This document shows positions 14,582 through 22,128 of a stretch of 23,107 bases of DNA, piece by piece. Position 1 is the first letter of the stretch. Every line of letters begins with the position of its first letter. Origin of the DNA: Pirellulales bacterium (GTDB lineage: Bacteria > Planctomycetota > Planctomycetia > Pirellulales > JAICIG01). Below the pieces are notes generated by a model. That model was not told where the DNA came from. It saw nothing but the letters and a program-made list of their open reading frames with translations, and did not search any database. Where the stretch lies: assembly GCA_025924495.1 (NCBI GenBank), contig JAICIG010000065.1, forward strand, positions 1 through 23,107, written 5' to 3'. A program made the translations under genes and the position numbers.

Positions 14582-15566
14582 GCGGCTCGCAGGACGCCAG
14601 CGGCTTGACTCGCTGTACGCGCCCATTCGAGAGGAATTGATCCAGTTCGAAGCGATCTTGCAGGCCGAACTGCAAAGCAAATATCCGGCGGTTGAGCAAC
14701 TGGCTAAGCATGCTTTTCGCTTGGGCGGCAAGCGTTTGCGCCCGGCCCTATTATTGCTTGCCGCCAAAGCCGTTGGGTGCGCCACCCGAGAGCACTTGCT
14801 GCTGGCCGCCGTCGTGGAAATGATCCATACGGCGACGCTGGTGCATGACGACGTGCTCGATTCGGCTGCGATGAGGCGTCATCTGGAGACGATCAATTCG
14901 CGTTGGGGAAACCAAGCCAGCGTATTGCTCGGCGACTTCCTGTTTACTCACGCCTTCTACCTGGCCAGTACGCTCAGTAGCACCTTGGCTTGTCAGATCA
15001 TTGGTCGGGCCACCAACATCGTATGCGAGGGCGAGTTAAGGCAGGTTGCCAGCCGCGGGAAGCTGGATCTGACGGAAGAGGAGTACTTTGGCATCATTGG
15101 AGCTAAGACCGCCGAACTTTGCGCTTGTTGCTGCCAACTGGGAGCGTGCTATGCAGGGGCCGACGCCCAAACTGAACAGGCGTTGACGCAGTTTGGCCGC
15201 GGCCTCGGCGTTGCATTTCAGGTCGTCGATGACCTGCTCGACCTGGTCGGAGATGAAACTACGACCGGAAAGTCGTTGGGAACCGATTTGAAGCAGCAAA
15301 AGCTCACCTTGCCTCTTATCCGGCTCTTGAGCCAACTCGAACCCAGCGAACGCGAGGAAGCGGTCAGTTTGATGCAAAATGGCCAGGCCGACCGGCAAGA
15401 CTGGTTCCGAATCCGGCTCGAGCGGTCCGATGCCTTGGAATATACGCGCCTGAAGGCAACCTCAATTGCTGCCGCGGCGCGTCAGGAATTGAACTGCCTG
15501 CCGCCTGGCCCTGCCAAGAGCGTGCTCTGCCAACTGGCTGATTTTGTGGTCGATCGACGGCAATAG
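14526..15566 (+). CDS. trans-polyprenyl diphosphate synthase
   Basis: A 346-residue all-helical prenyltransferase that extends an allylic diphosphate with isopentenyl diphosphate units to a long chain, probably for the quinone side chain. Visible motifs are [13 protein letters not shown] near residue 65, the first aspartate-rich motif HDDVLD (Asp108, Asp109, Asp112) followed by RR, the second aspartate-rich motif DDLLD (235-239), and [16 protein letters not shown] between it and the C-terminus. The length and the lack of bulky aromatics just before the first motif suggest a long-chain (heptaprenyl or octaprenyl class) rather than a farnesyl synthase; chain length is inferred. The basic N-terminal tail (about 25 residues) is encoded by the overlap with moaC. 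It converges on nrdR with 24 bases between stops. Confidence 0.92.
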   Translation: MATIRGKSRKKEPNQALDERLAGRQRLDSLYAPIREELIQFEAILQAELQSKYPAVEQLAKHAFRLGGKRLRPALLLLAAKAVGCATREHLLLAAVVEMIHTATLVHDDVLDSAAMRRHLETINSRWGNQASVLLGDFLFTHAFYLASTLSSTLACQIIGRATNIVCEGELRQVASRGKLDLTEEEYFGIIGAKTAELCACCCQLGACYAGADAQTEQALTQFGRGLGVAFQVVDDLLDLVGDETTTGKSLGTDLKQQKLTLPLIRLLSQLEPSEREEAVSLMQNGQADRQDWFRIRLERSDALEYTRLKATSIAAAARQELNCLPPGPAKSVLCQLADFVVDRRQ

Positions 15567-15590
15567 GAACCGACCATCGAAGCGGAATGG

Positions 15591-16061
15591 CTAGCGTTTT
15601 GGGCGCCGTGATTCCTCCAGCATCGGTTCCAGCTCTTCCACGAAATCGCGAACGTCCTTGAATTCGCGATAAACGCTAGCGAAGCGAACGAACGCCACCT
15701 GATCTAGTTGCCGCAAATGCTTCATGACGAGTTCCCCCAGGTAGCGACTGTCGACTTCGGCGTCAAAGTTGGCGTAAACGTCCGCCTCGACTGCGGAAAC
15801 AATGGCTTCCATTTGCTCGTCGCTGACAGCTCGCTTCCAGCAGGCTTTTTCCAGCCCTCTCTTAATCTTTTCGCGCTCGAACGGTTGGCGGACGTCATCC
15901 TTTTTGACGACTTTTATGGCGGGCTCTTCGATCCGCTCGTACGTCGTATAGCGTCGCTTGCATGACAGGCATTCACGTCTTCGCCGGATCGCGAAGCTAT
16001 CTTGGCTGGCGCGCGAGTCGATGACCCGGTCGTTGTCTTTGCGGCAATAAGGACACTTCAT
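15591..16061 (-). CDS. nrdR: transcriptional repressor NrdR
   Basis: A 156-residue zinc-ribbon/ATP-cone repressor of ribonucleotide reductase genes. The zinc ribbon uses Cys3, Cys6, Cys31 and Cys34 (MKCPYC ... ECLSC). An ATP-cone follows from about residue 48 (KVVKKDDVRQPFEREKIKRG), then the conserved VAFVRFASVYREFKDV near 125-140. The frame is open further upstream, but the family begins MKCPYC, so the ATG at 16061 is chosen. It has no Shine-Dalgarno but a TATAGT seven bases upstream. No nrd structural genes are in the window. It lies 93 bases behind the ASPIC/UnbV gene on the same strand. Confidence 0.95.
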   Translation of the reverse strand: MKCPYCRKDNDRVIDSRASQDSFAIRRRRECLSCKRRYTTYERIEEPAIKVVKKDDVRQPFEREKIKRGLEKACWKRAVSDEQMEAIVSAVEADVYANFDAEVDSRYLGELVMKHLRQLDQVAFVRFASVYREFKDVRDFVEELEPMLEESRRPKR

Positions 16062-16068
16062 GCTTGTC

Positions 16069-16074
16069 ACTATA
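16069..16074 (-). promoter_or_regulatory. possible -10 element of nrdR
   Basis: TATAGT on the minus strand, ending seven bases before the nrdR ATG, within the octamer TATAGTGA also found before the methyltransferase gene at 183. The -35 position (17-base spacing) holds a poor CTGTTT. If used, the transcript would be leaderless or nearly so, which fits the missing Shine-Dalgarno. Confidence 0.35.
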
Positions 16075-16154
16075 ACCCAAGTTGACGTACAAAACAGAGG
16101 GAAACGGCGAGTCCGCGGTCCGCACAATAGGGAGATTGGCGCTCGATTTCACAG

Positions 16155-19100
16155 TTAACGGGCGGGCGTCAACTGCGTGATGCGCGGCGAGTTTTCGACG
16201 AAGATCAGTTCTTGATCTGCCGCCAAGTCCGAGAATTGCTGTTCCCGTCCAGATGGCCAGTGAATCTTTAACTCTTCGACGCGCTGTTGCGGTCCTAGTC
16301 CAAAAACTAACTGACGCTGATTGCTCGCCTGGTAGCCGTCCCCTGCGGTGAGCCATTGCCGGTAGGTCTTTCCGGCGGCTGTGAGCGTCACGATCGCCCC
16401 GATTGCATCGCGCGAGCTTTGAACTCCGCGCAATTGAATGGCCAGAAAGTGACCGTGTTGCTCGGTGGCATTGGTAATCAAGGCAGCCGGCGACGCCAGA
16501 TGCGAAACAACAAAGTCCTCTCGCCCGTCGCGGTTCGAGTCCAATCGCGCCATGCCGCGCCCCAGATACTTGCCTTGGAAGAACTCTCCCAGGTTTGCGG
16601 CCGGCAGCTCCATGAAACGGCCGTCGCCAAGATTGCGAAAGTATTGCGGCGGCATTTCGTAGGGAATGTTCTGTTGCGAAAAATCATCGACATGCCCGTT
16701 GGCGAGCACCAGGTCAGGACGGCCATCCAATTCGCCGTCGATGAACTGGACGCCGAACCCGAGCAAGTCGTAGCTTGGGGCGCGCAATCCCGCCCGAGCG
16801 GTGGCATCGACAAACAACGAACTCAACTCTTGCAGGTAGAGCGTGTTCGGTTCCTGGTAGAAATTAGTGACGAAAAGATCGAGCTTGCCATCGCCGTTGG
16901 CATCGCCTGCAGCGACTCCCATGCAGGCTTGAGCCTTTCCCTCGCCGTCGTATGCAAGGCCCGAGAGTACGCCCTGCTCAAGGAACCTAGGGCCGCCAGA
17001 GCGCGAGACGGAATTGACGAAATAAAAGTTGGCATCCTGGTCATTCGCGACAAACAGGCTGACCCGACCTGAACCGTCGAAATCGGCCGCCAAAACACCC
17101 AGGCCATTTCCGCCAGGGACGTCCATGCCCGCAGCCGCCGTCCGATCTTCGAATCTCCCATTGCCCAGATTCAGACAGAATCGATCTGGTTGAGGCTCAA
17201 ATACGGTGGGCGAGCAGGAGCGATAGGCCTCCTTCTGGTAACAGACCTTTGTGAATATATCCTCGCCTTGGACGTAATTGACGTCGTAGATGTCCGCCAA
17301 CCCGTCGCCGTTCAGATCAGCCAGCACGCAGCTTGTCGTCCATTGATCGGTTTCAATCCCTGATTCCGCGGAGATATCGCGGAACGAACCGTCGCCCTGA
17401 TTCATAAACAGACGATTCTTCCCAATGTTGGCCACATACAAGTCGGGAAAACCGTCATTGTTGAAATCGCCGACCGAGACGCCCTGGCCAAACCGATCTT
17501 CGCTCAAACCGCTCGCGAGGGTCACATCTTCGAAGCGGCCATCGCCAAGATTTCGGTACAGGCGATCGAGATACTTGGTTTGTCCTTGCGAAGGCGGCCA
17601 CGGGCATCCTTGGGTAAAGAAGATGTCGGGCCAGTTGTCGCCATCGAAGTCAAGCACGGCGACTCCGCCGCCCGTGATCTGAAAGATTCGCCGCCCTTGT
17701 TCGAACGTATCATTACCGGCGAAATAGCTGAAACGAATGCCTGCCGTTTTGGTCGAATCCTCGAAGGTAACGGAAGCGCTCTCCGCTGCAGCGGGGCGCG
17801 GAGGCAGAATTTCGGGCGATCCAGACTGCCAGGCCGGTACATCGTACCTCGACAGATCGATGCCTTTGGCAAGGTTGGCGGCGTCGACGACGAGCGGCGT
17901 CTGGTCATCCAACTGGGATTGCAATCGCGCGAGTCCTTGCCTGGCCCAAGCGGCCTGTGGGTCGATTGTTAATAGGACGCGATGCCAACCCCATGCTTCC
18001 CACAAGCATCCGACCGACTCAGTAAGCTCTGCCGCGGCTCGCAGTAACTTCATGTCGTTGCGATTATGGAACAGCAGATCCATTGTCCCACAGAGCTTTT
18101 GCAGGCGAATTGCCCTGTCGCCGAATCGCTTGGCCAGCGAAGGCTCTCCAGCGAGTTCGAGCATTTGAGCCAGTTGATAGGTGGCTGCTTGATGGTTCGG
18201 GGCGCGCTCGAGCGTCTCCCAAAAACATCGGACCGCGCCACGGTAATCGCCGCGATTCTTGCACCACATGCCTCGCGCGACCCAGATTTCCGGGTGTTCG
18301 TCGGCAGTAGGCGGCAGTTCAGCAATCCAGTTGGATAGCGCGGGGTCTCCGCTGGCGACCAGCAGTTGCCCCAATTCCGCTTGGGCCTCAAGTAGATCAG
18401 GCCGCGCAGCGAGCACCTTGTCTAGCATTTGCCGCGCTTCATCCATGCGGTCTCGGCTCATGGCGATCCGCGCCAAGCCTAACAGAGGTAAAGGATCATC
18501 GGGCGCCGCCTTGCGGTAGCGCGCCAGTTCGTCGGGTAGCTCGATCGTTGCCTCATGATTGCCAAGCAGCAGCAGCACTTCGGTCGAAAACTGATCGTGC
18601 CGCAAGACTTCGAAGAGATGAGGAATCGACTCCCAGCGTCGCCCTTCGATCCCCAACAGGTATCCCAGGCGGTTATGTGCGAACACCTGTTGCGGATCTA
18701 GCAATATCGCGATGCGAAGCTTCGCTTCCGCGGCGCTAGCCTGATGGAGATGCAGCAGGATCTCGCCGGCGGCGGCATAGCCTAGCGCAGCTTCCGGGCC
18801 GCTTTCGGTAGGGATCTGCTCGTAGTAAGCAAGCGCATCCTGTAACCGCCCGAGCTTGGTTGCCGCTTCTCCAGCCAGCAGCAAGGCTGGGGTCGATTGC
18901 GGCTGACGCGACAGAACGCGCCGCGATAGGGCCTCGACGGCCACGAAATCCTTAGCCGCTAAGCCCTCTCGCGCCTGAGCCAGCAATTGCTCCGACGGCG
19001 GCGATGGCGAGTACAAATAGTAAGCGGATGCTGCGGCCAGCGCACCGAGTAATGTGATTGTGAGCAACCGCGTTGCTCGTAGCGGCCGAGGCGCCAATGT

Positions 19101-19166
19101 GCCGCGAGCCGAGTCTTGCCCGCCCTGGCGGTTTGGTCGTCGAGGTGCTGAGCGGTCCCTTGTCAC
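16155..19166 (-). CDS. TPR and FG-GAP/VCBS repeat protein with ASPIC/UnbV domain
   Basis: A 1003-residue membrane-anchored, probably extracytoplasmic protein. A basic N-terminus is followed by one transmembrane helix at about 33-52. TPR-type helical repeats run from about 60 to 430. Then come FG-GAP/VCBS beta-propeller repeats carrying calcium-binding Asp loops: DFDGDNWPD (about 503), DFNNDGFPD (567), DLNGDGLAD (615), a weaker DFDGSGRVS (694), DANGDGKLD (754) and DSNRDGRED (874). The C-terminal 80-90 residues match the ASPIC/UnbV domain (RDAIGAIVTLTAAGKT, VEELKIHWPSGREQQF). This CRTAC1-like architecture is frequent in Planctomycetes and is usually linked to surface or periplasmic binding; function unknown. 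The start is GTG at 19166 without a clear Shine-Dalgarno; an AT-rich stretch with TATACA lies upstream. Confidence 0.88.
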   Translation of the reverse strand: MTRDRSAPRRPNRQGGQDSARGTLAPRPLRATRLLTITLLGALAAASAYYLYSPSPPSEQLLAQAREGLAAKDFVAVEALSRRVLSRQPQSTPALLLAGEAATKLGRLQDALAYYEQIPTESGPEAALGYAAAGEILLHLHQASAAEAKLRIAILLDPQQVFAHNRLGYLLGIEGRRWESIPHLFEVLRHDQFSTEVLLLLGNHEATIELPDELARYRKAAPDDPLPLLGLARIAMSRDRMDEARQMLDKVLAARPDLLEAQAELGQLLVASGDPALSNWIAELPPTADEHPEIWVARGMWCKNRGDYRGAVRCFWETLERAPNHQAATYQLAQMLELAGEPSLAKRFGDRAIRLQKLCGTMDLLFHNRNDMKLLRAAAELTESVGCLWEAWGWHRVLLTIDPQAAWARQGLARLQSQLDDQTPLVVDAANLAKGIDLSRYDVPAWQSGSPEILPPRPAAAESASVTFEDSTKTAGIRFSYFAGNDTFEQGRRIFQITGGGVAVLDFDGDNWPDIFFTQGCPWPPSQGQTKYLDRLYRNLGDGRFEDVTLASGLSEDRFGQGVSVGDFNNDGFPDLYVANIGKNRLFMNQGDGSFRDISAESGIETDQWTTSCVLADLNGDGLADIYDVNYVQGEDIFTKVCYQKEAYRSCSPTVFEPQPDRFCLNLGNGRFEDRTAAAGMDVPGGNGLGVLAADFDGSGRVSLFVANDQDANFYFVNSVSRSGGPRFLEQGVLSGLAYDGEGKAQACMGVAAGDANGDGKLDLFVTNFYQEPNTLYLQELSSLFVDATARAGLRAPSYDLLGFGVQFIDGELDGRPDLVLANGHVDDFSQQNIPYEMPPQYFRNLGDGRFMELPAANLGEFFQGKYLGRGMARLDSNRDGREDFVVSHLASPAALITNATEQHGHFLAIQLRGVQSSRDAIGAIVTLTAAGKTYRQWLTAGDGYQASNQRQLVFGLGPQQRVEELKIHWPSGREQQFSDLAADQELIFVENSPRITQLTPAR

Positions 19167-19175
19167 CGGCCAACT

Positions 19176-19423
19176 TCAATTAATTTGTATATCGGCGGTG
19201 GTTTCACTTCTGGCGCGCCTTCCCACCGCCCGCCAAACGTAATGGTTGAATGAAACCGGCACGAAGCGGACGCTGCCGTCGGCCATCACCGCCTGAGTTC
19301 CGGCTGCTCATTGTAGGAATACCCAAATTTCGGTCGGCGCCGTCCACCAGGCAGCCAGCGCTGGTTATCGGTAAAAGGGTAAACCAGACGATTCTTACAA
19401 GAAACCAGCCCGCCGAGCTGGCG
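19176..19423 (-). pseudogene. decayed reading frame resembling the tail of a DUF1559-type protein
   Basis: Two minus-strand frames together read like one protein tail. From 19423 to a TGA at 19286-19288 comes YPFTDNQRWLPGG then FGYSYNEQPELR. Shifted by one base, the sense continues as QAVMADGSVRFVPVSF up to a TGA at 19176-19178. The ADGSVRF element with an upstream QP ten residues before the Asp resembles the H-x9-DG C-terminal tail of planctomycete DUF1559 proteins with His changed to Gln. No start codon or N-terminal domain is present. The alternative is a short real ORF (ATG 19286, 36 codons) or chance; the match is by eye. Confidence 0.4.
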
Positions 19424-19427
19424 CTAG

Positions 19428-20996
19428 CTAGCCGTCTTGTGGCGGCGCGCCCTCGTCCGATTCGGCGTGGCCATTCCCCGCCAGATCGCCGGACTCAGGG
19501 GACTTCTTCTCGCCAGGACCCAGCGTCCAATCGCGACGCTGTCGCGAGCTCGGAATGTTCATCGCCTTGCGGTACTTGGTTACGGTCCGGCGCGCCACGG
19601 TCAGTCCGTGTTTGGCCAACTCGCGGACGAGTTCATCGTCGCTATAGGGGCTTTGCTTGTCCTCATGATCGACGATTTCTTGCAGCTTCAATCGCACGGT
19701 GTCCCAGGCGACCTCTTCGCCATCGGCGCTGACGGTGCCGCCGCCGAAGAATCGTTTGAGCGGGAAAATGCCCCGCGGGGTCTGAATCCACTTGTCGTCG
19801 ACCGCCCGGCTGACCGTCGTAACATGCACGCCGACTTTATCGGCGATCTGCTGCATCTTCAGGGGCTCGATAAACTCCGGGCCCTTATTTAGGAACTCGG
19901 TCTGGTGGTCGACGATGGCTTGGGCGACGCGCGTCAGAGTGTTGCGGCGCTGCTCAATCGAGTCAATCAGCCACTGTGCCGAGTTGATCTTACGTTTGAT
20001 CCATTCTTTTTCAGCGTCGGTCGCGTTGCCCTGCATGAGCAACTTGCGGTAATAAGGGCTGATGAACAGGCTGGGCGTGCGCCCGTCCTCCAACACGATT
20101 TTGTATCGCCCCCCCTCAGCGACCTCGAGAAACACGTCGGGGGTGACCGTCGGCGCATGAACATCAGTGAACAGCGAGCCCGGTTTGGGATTCAACTTCC
20201 GCAGCTCGGCGAGCGTCTCGTGGATCAGTTCCATCGAGTAGCCCGTTTTTCGTTCGATGACCGGCAGCCGGTTATGCTCGAGATCCTCGAGGTGGCTGGA
20301 AATCAGCGTGCGCATCTGCTCATAGCTGTGCATGCCCGGCATTAATTGCAAGAGCAGGCATTCTCGCAAATCTCGTGCGCCCACGCCGGCCGGGTCGAGC
20401 TTCTGCACGACTGCCAGCGCCTTTTTGGCGAGAGTTAACTGATCTGGTCCCGCGGTCGGATCCACAAGATCCTCAAGCCGGCCGGGCAAGTACCCATTCG
20501 AGTCAAGGCTGTAGATAATTCGCTCGGCCATCTGCCGAGTCTCGTCGTCGAGATCAAACCAGCCGATTTGTTCGCGAAGATAGTCGTGCAGCGATTGCGG
20601 GCGAGAGACCATGTTCGCCATGGCGTCGTGCTTGCGATCGCTCTCTTCAGCCAGCCGCGTACTGGAAGGACGCGGGCGTTCGTCGAACGTATCGGGCCAC
20701 TCTTCATCAAGATTCAGTAATCGCTCGAAGTCGGCCTCATTGTTCTTCGTCTCGTCGACCACCAGCTCGCGCTCTTCGACGGTCGGCGCATCGGGATTCT
20801 CGTGCTCGACGGGCTCTTCCGGCAGATCGGGATCGAGTTCCGCTTTTTCCAGGCACGGGTTTTCCGAGATCTCCTGCTCAATGCGTTCTTCAAGCGCCAT
20901 GATGGGCAACTGAAGGATTTCCATCGACTGGATCATCCGCGGCGCCAGCTTCTGCTGCTGGACGAGCTTCAGTTCCTGACCGAATGAAAGACGCAT
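19428..20996 (-). CDS. rpoN: RNA polymerase sigma-54 factor RpoN
   Basis: A 522-residue sigma-54 factor, which directs polymerase to -24/-12 promoters and needs an AAA+ activator to open them. Region I (1-50) is the Gln/Leu-rich activator-interacting segment (LKLVQQQKLAPRMIQSMEIL). An acidic region II follows (about 55-105), then the core-binding domain, a helix-turn-helix (ADKVGVHVTTVSRAVDDKWI), and the diagnostic RpoN box ARRTVTKYR at 468-476 followed by IPSSRQRR. About 35 residues of charged tail extend past the usual end. The ATG at 20996 matches the family start. It lies 43 bases after recR on the same strand; the gap is the most AT-rich stretch here and might hold its own promoter. No hpf, ptsN or lptB neighbours are present. 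Confidence 0.96.
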   Translation of the reverse strand: MRLSFGQELKLVQQQKLAPRMIQSMEILQLPIMALEERIEQEISENPCLEKAELDPDLPEEPVEHENPDAPTVEERELVVDETKNNEADFERLLNLDEEWPDTFDERPRPSSTRLAEESDRKHDAMANMVSRPQSLHDYLREQIGWFDLDDETRQMAERIIYSLDSNGYLPGRLEDLVDPTAGPDQLTLAKKALAVVQKLDPAGVGARDLRECLLLQLMPGMHSYEQMRTLISSHLEDLEHNRLPVIERKTGYSMELIHETLAELRKLNPKPGSLFTDVHAPTVTPDVFLEVAEGGRYKIVLEDGRTPSLFISPYYRKLLMQGNATDAEKEWIKRKINSAQWLIDSIEQRRNTLTRVAQAIVDHQTEFLNKGPEFIEPLKMQQIADKVGVHVTTVSRAVDDKWIQTPRGIFPLKRFFGGGTVSADGEEVAWDTVRLKLQEIVDHEDKQSPYSDDELVRELAKHGLTVARRTVTKYRKAMNIPSSRQRRDWTLGPGEKKSPESGDLAGNGHAESDEGAPPQDG

Positions 20997-21039
20997 AGCA
21001 ATCCAATGAACAATTGAAAGTTAAAGTTATTGTGAACCG

Positions 21040-21639
21040 TTAGAACTTCTGTCGTCCGCCCAGGGCGTCCGACAAGATCTCTTTATTGGCGAATTCTAGC
21101 ACGCTGCCAGTCGTTATGCCCCTGGCCAGCCGCGTGATTTCAATGGGCAGATCCTGCAATTGGTTGGCGATGTACAATGCGGTTCCATCGCCCTCCAAGG
21201 TCGGATTGGTGCCCATGATCAACTCGCGGAACGTTCCGCCTCGAACTCTCTCCACCAAAGCCTCGATTGATAGCTGATCGGGACCGATGCCGTCCAGCGG
21301 CGCGATCCGTCCGAGCAGCACGTGATACAGTCCCCGATAGGCCCCTGTCTGCTCTAGCGCCATCAGATCGCGAGGTTGTTCGACGACGCACAGCAATCCC
21401 CGATCGCGTTTGGGGTCGCGGCAAATGCCGCACTCTTCCCCTTCGGCCAGATTATAGCAAATGCGGCAGTAGCGAACGTTTTCCTTGACGTTTCGAATGG
21501 CATCGGCAAGCGACAAGGCTTCGGCCTTGTGGACCCTCAACACGTGGTACGCCAACCGTTCCGCCGACTTCTTGCCGATGCCGGGCAGTTTAGCGAACTC
21601 ATCCACTAGTCGGGTTACCGATTCCGTGAGCAATGACAA
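21040..21639 (-). CDS. recR: recombination protein RecR
   Basis: A 199-residue protein of the RecFOR pathway that helps load RecA on gapped DNA. It has the N-terminal helix-hairpin-helix (KLPGIGKKSAERLAYHVL, 17-34), a four-cysteine zinc finger (Cys58, Cys61, Cys70, Cys73), and a Toprim domain from about 81 (LLCVVEQPRDLMALEQTGAY), with the typical end (EITRLARGITTGSVLEFANK). Length is standard. It sits 90 bases behind ybaB, as in the conserved dnaX-ybaB-recR cluster. Confidence 0.96.
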   Translation of the reverse strand: MSLLTESVTRLVDEFAKLPGIGKKSAERLAYHVLRVHKAEALSLADAIRNVKENVRYCRICYNLAEGEECGICRDPKRDRGLLCVVEQPRDLMALEQTGAYRGLYHVLLGRIAPLDGIGPDQLSIEALVERVRGGTFRELIMGTNPTLEGDGTALYIANQLQDLPIEITRLARGITTGSVLEFANKEILSDALGGRQKF

Positions 21640-21729
21640 GCTTTAAATCCCATTCGGTCCGACGGCCAGCCGCCGACGACGCATTGCAGTCGGCGACCAC
21701 ACGCTTACAGTGCTTCTATCGTTTTCCGC

Positions 21730-22113
21730 TTATTTTTCCTGGGCGCCATTATCAACGTTCTTTCCGGCGCCCGACAGCTTGGCGAGCGCATCGTCCAGAC
21801 CTGGCACGTTGAATCCGCTCGCCAGGCCCTTCATGGCGTCGGCGTGAAGCTGCTTGGCCCGAGCGATTGCCTGGTTGACGGCCGCACACACGAGATCCTC
21901 GATAAGTTCGCGGTCGCCTTGGGCAAATAAACCCTGGTCGATCCGGCAGTTCAGCACTTCTTCCAGCCCATTGACTTCGATTTCGACGAGCCCGCCCCCC
22001 GCAGAGCCAGTCGCACGTTGGCTGCGAAGTTGATCGCCAACGCCGGCCAACCGGCCTTCGAGCTGTTGCGCTTGCTTCAACAGGGATCCCAGATTTCCTA
22101 ACGCGCCGAACAC
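21730..22113 (-). CDS. ybaB: YbaB/EbfC family nucleoid-associated protein
   Basis: A 127-residue small DNA-binding protein of the YbaB/EbfC family, which forms a tweezer-like dimer on DNA. The family layout is clear: an N-terminal helix with GNLGSLLKQAQQLEGRL, the central strands GGGLVEIEVNGLEEVLNCRI, then DRELIEDLVCAAVNQAIARA and a flexible Gly/Pro/Asn tail that includes GFNVPGL. The start is GTG at 22113, fixed by an AGGAG Shine-Dalgarno at 22120-22124, six bases away. It starts 15 bases after the dnaX stop, and that Shine-Dalgarno lies in the gap, so the pair is an operon. Confidence 0.93.
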   Translation of the reverse strand: MFGALGNLGSLLKQAQQLEGRLAGVGDQLRSQRATGSAGGGLVEIEVNGLEEVLNCRIDQGLFAQGDRELIEDLVCAAVNQAIARAKQLHADAMKGLASGFNVPGLDDALAKLSGAGKNVDNGAQEK

Positions 22114-22119
22114 GTCTCA

Positions 22120-22124
22120 CTCCT
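22120..22124 (-). promoter_or_regulatory. ribosome binding site of ybaB
   Basis: AGGAG on the minus strand, six bases before the GTG start of ybaB, in the 15-base gap between dnaX and ybaB. It supports the GTG start. Confidence 0.8.
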
Positions 22125-22128
22125 GTCT

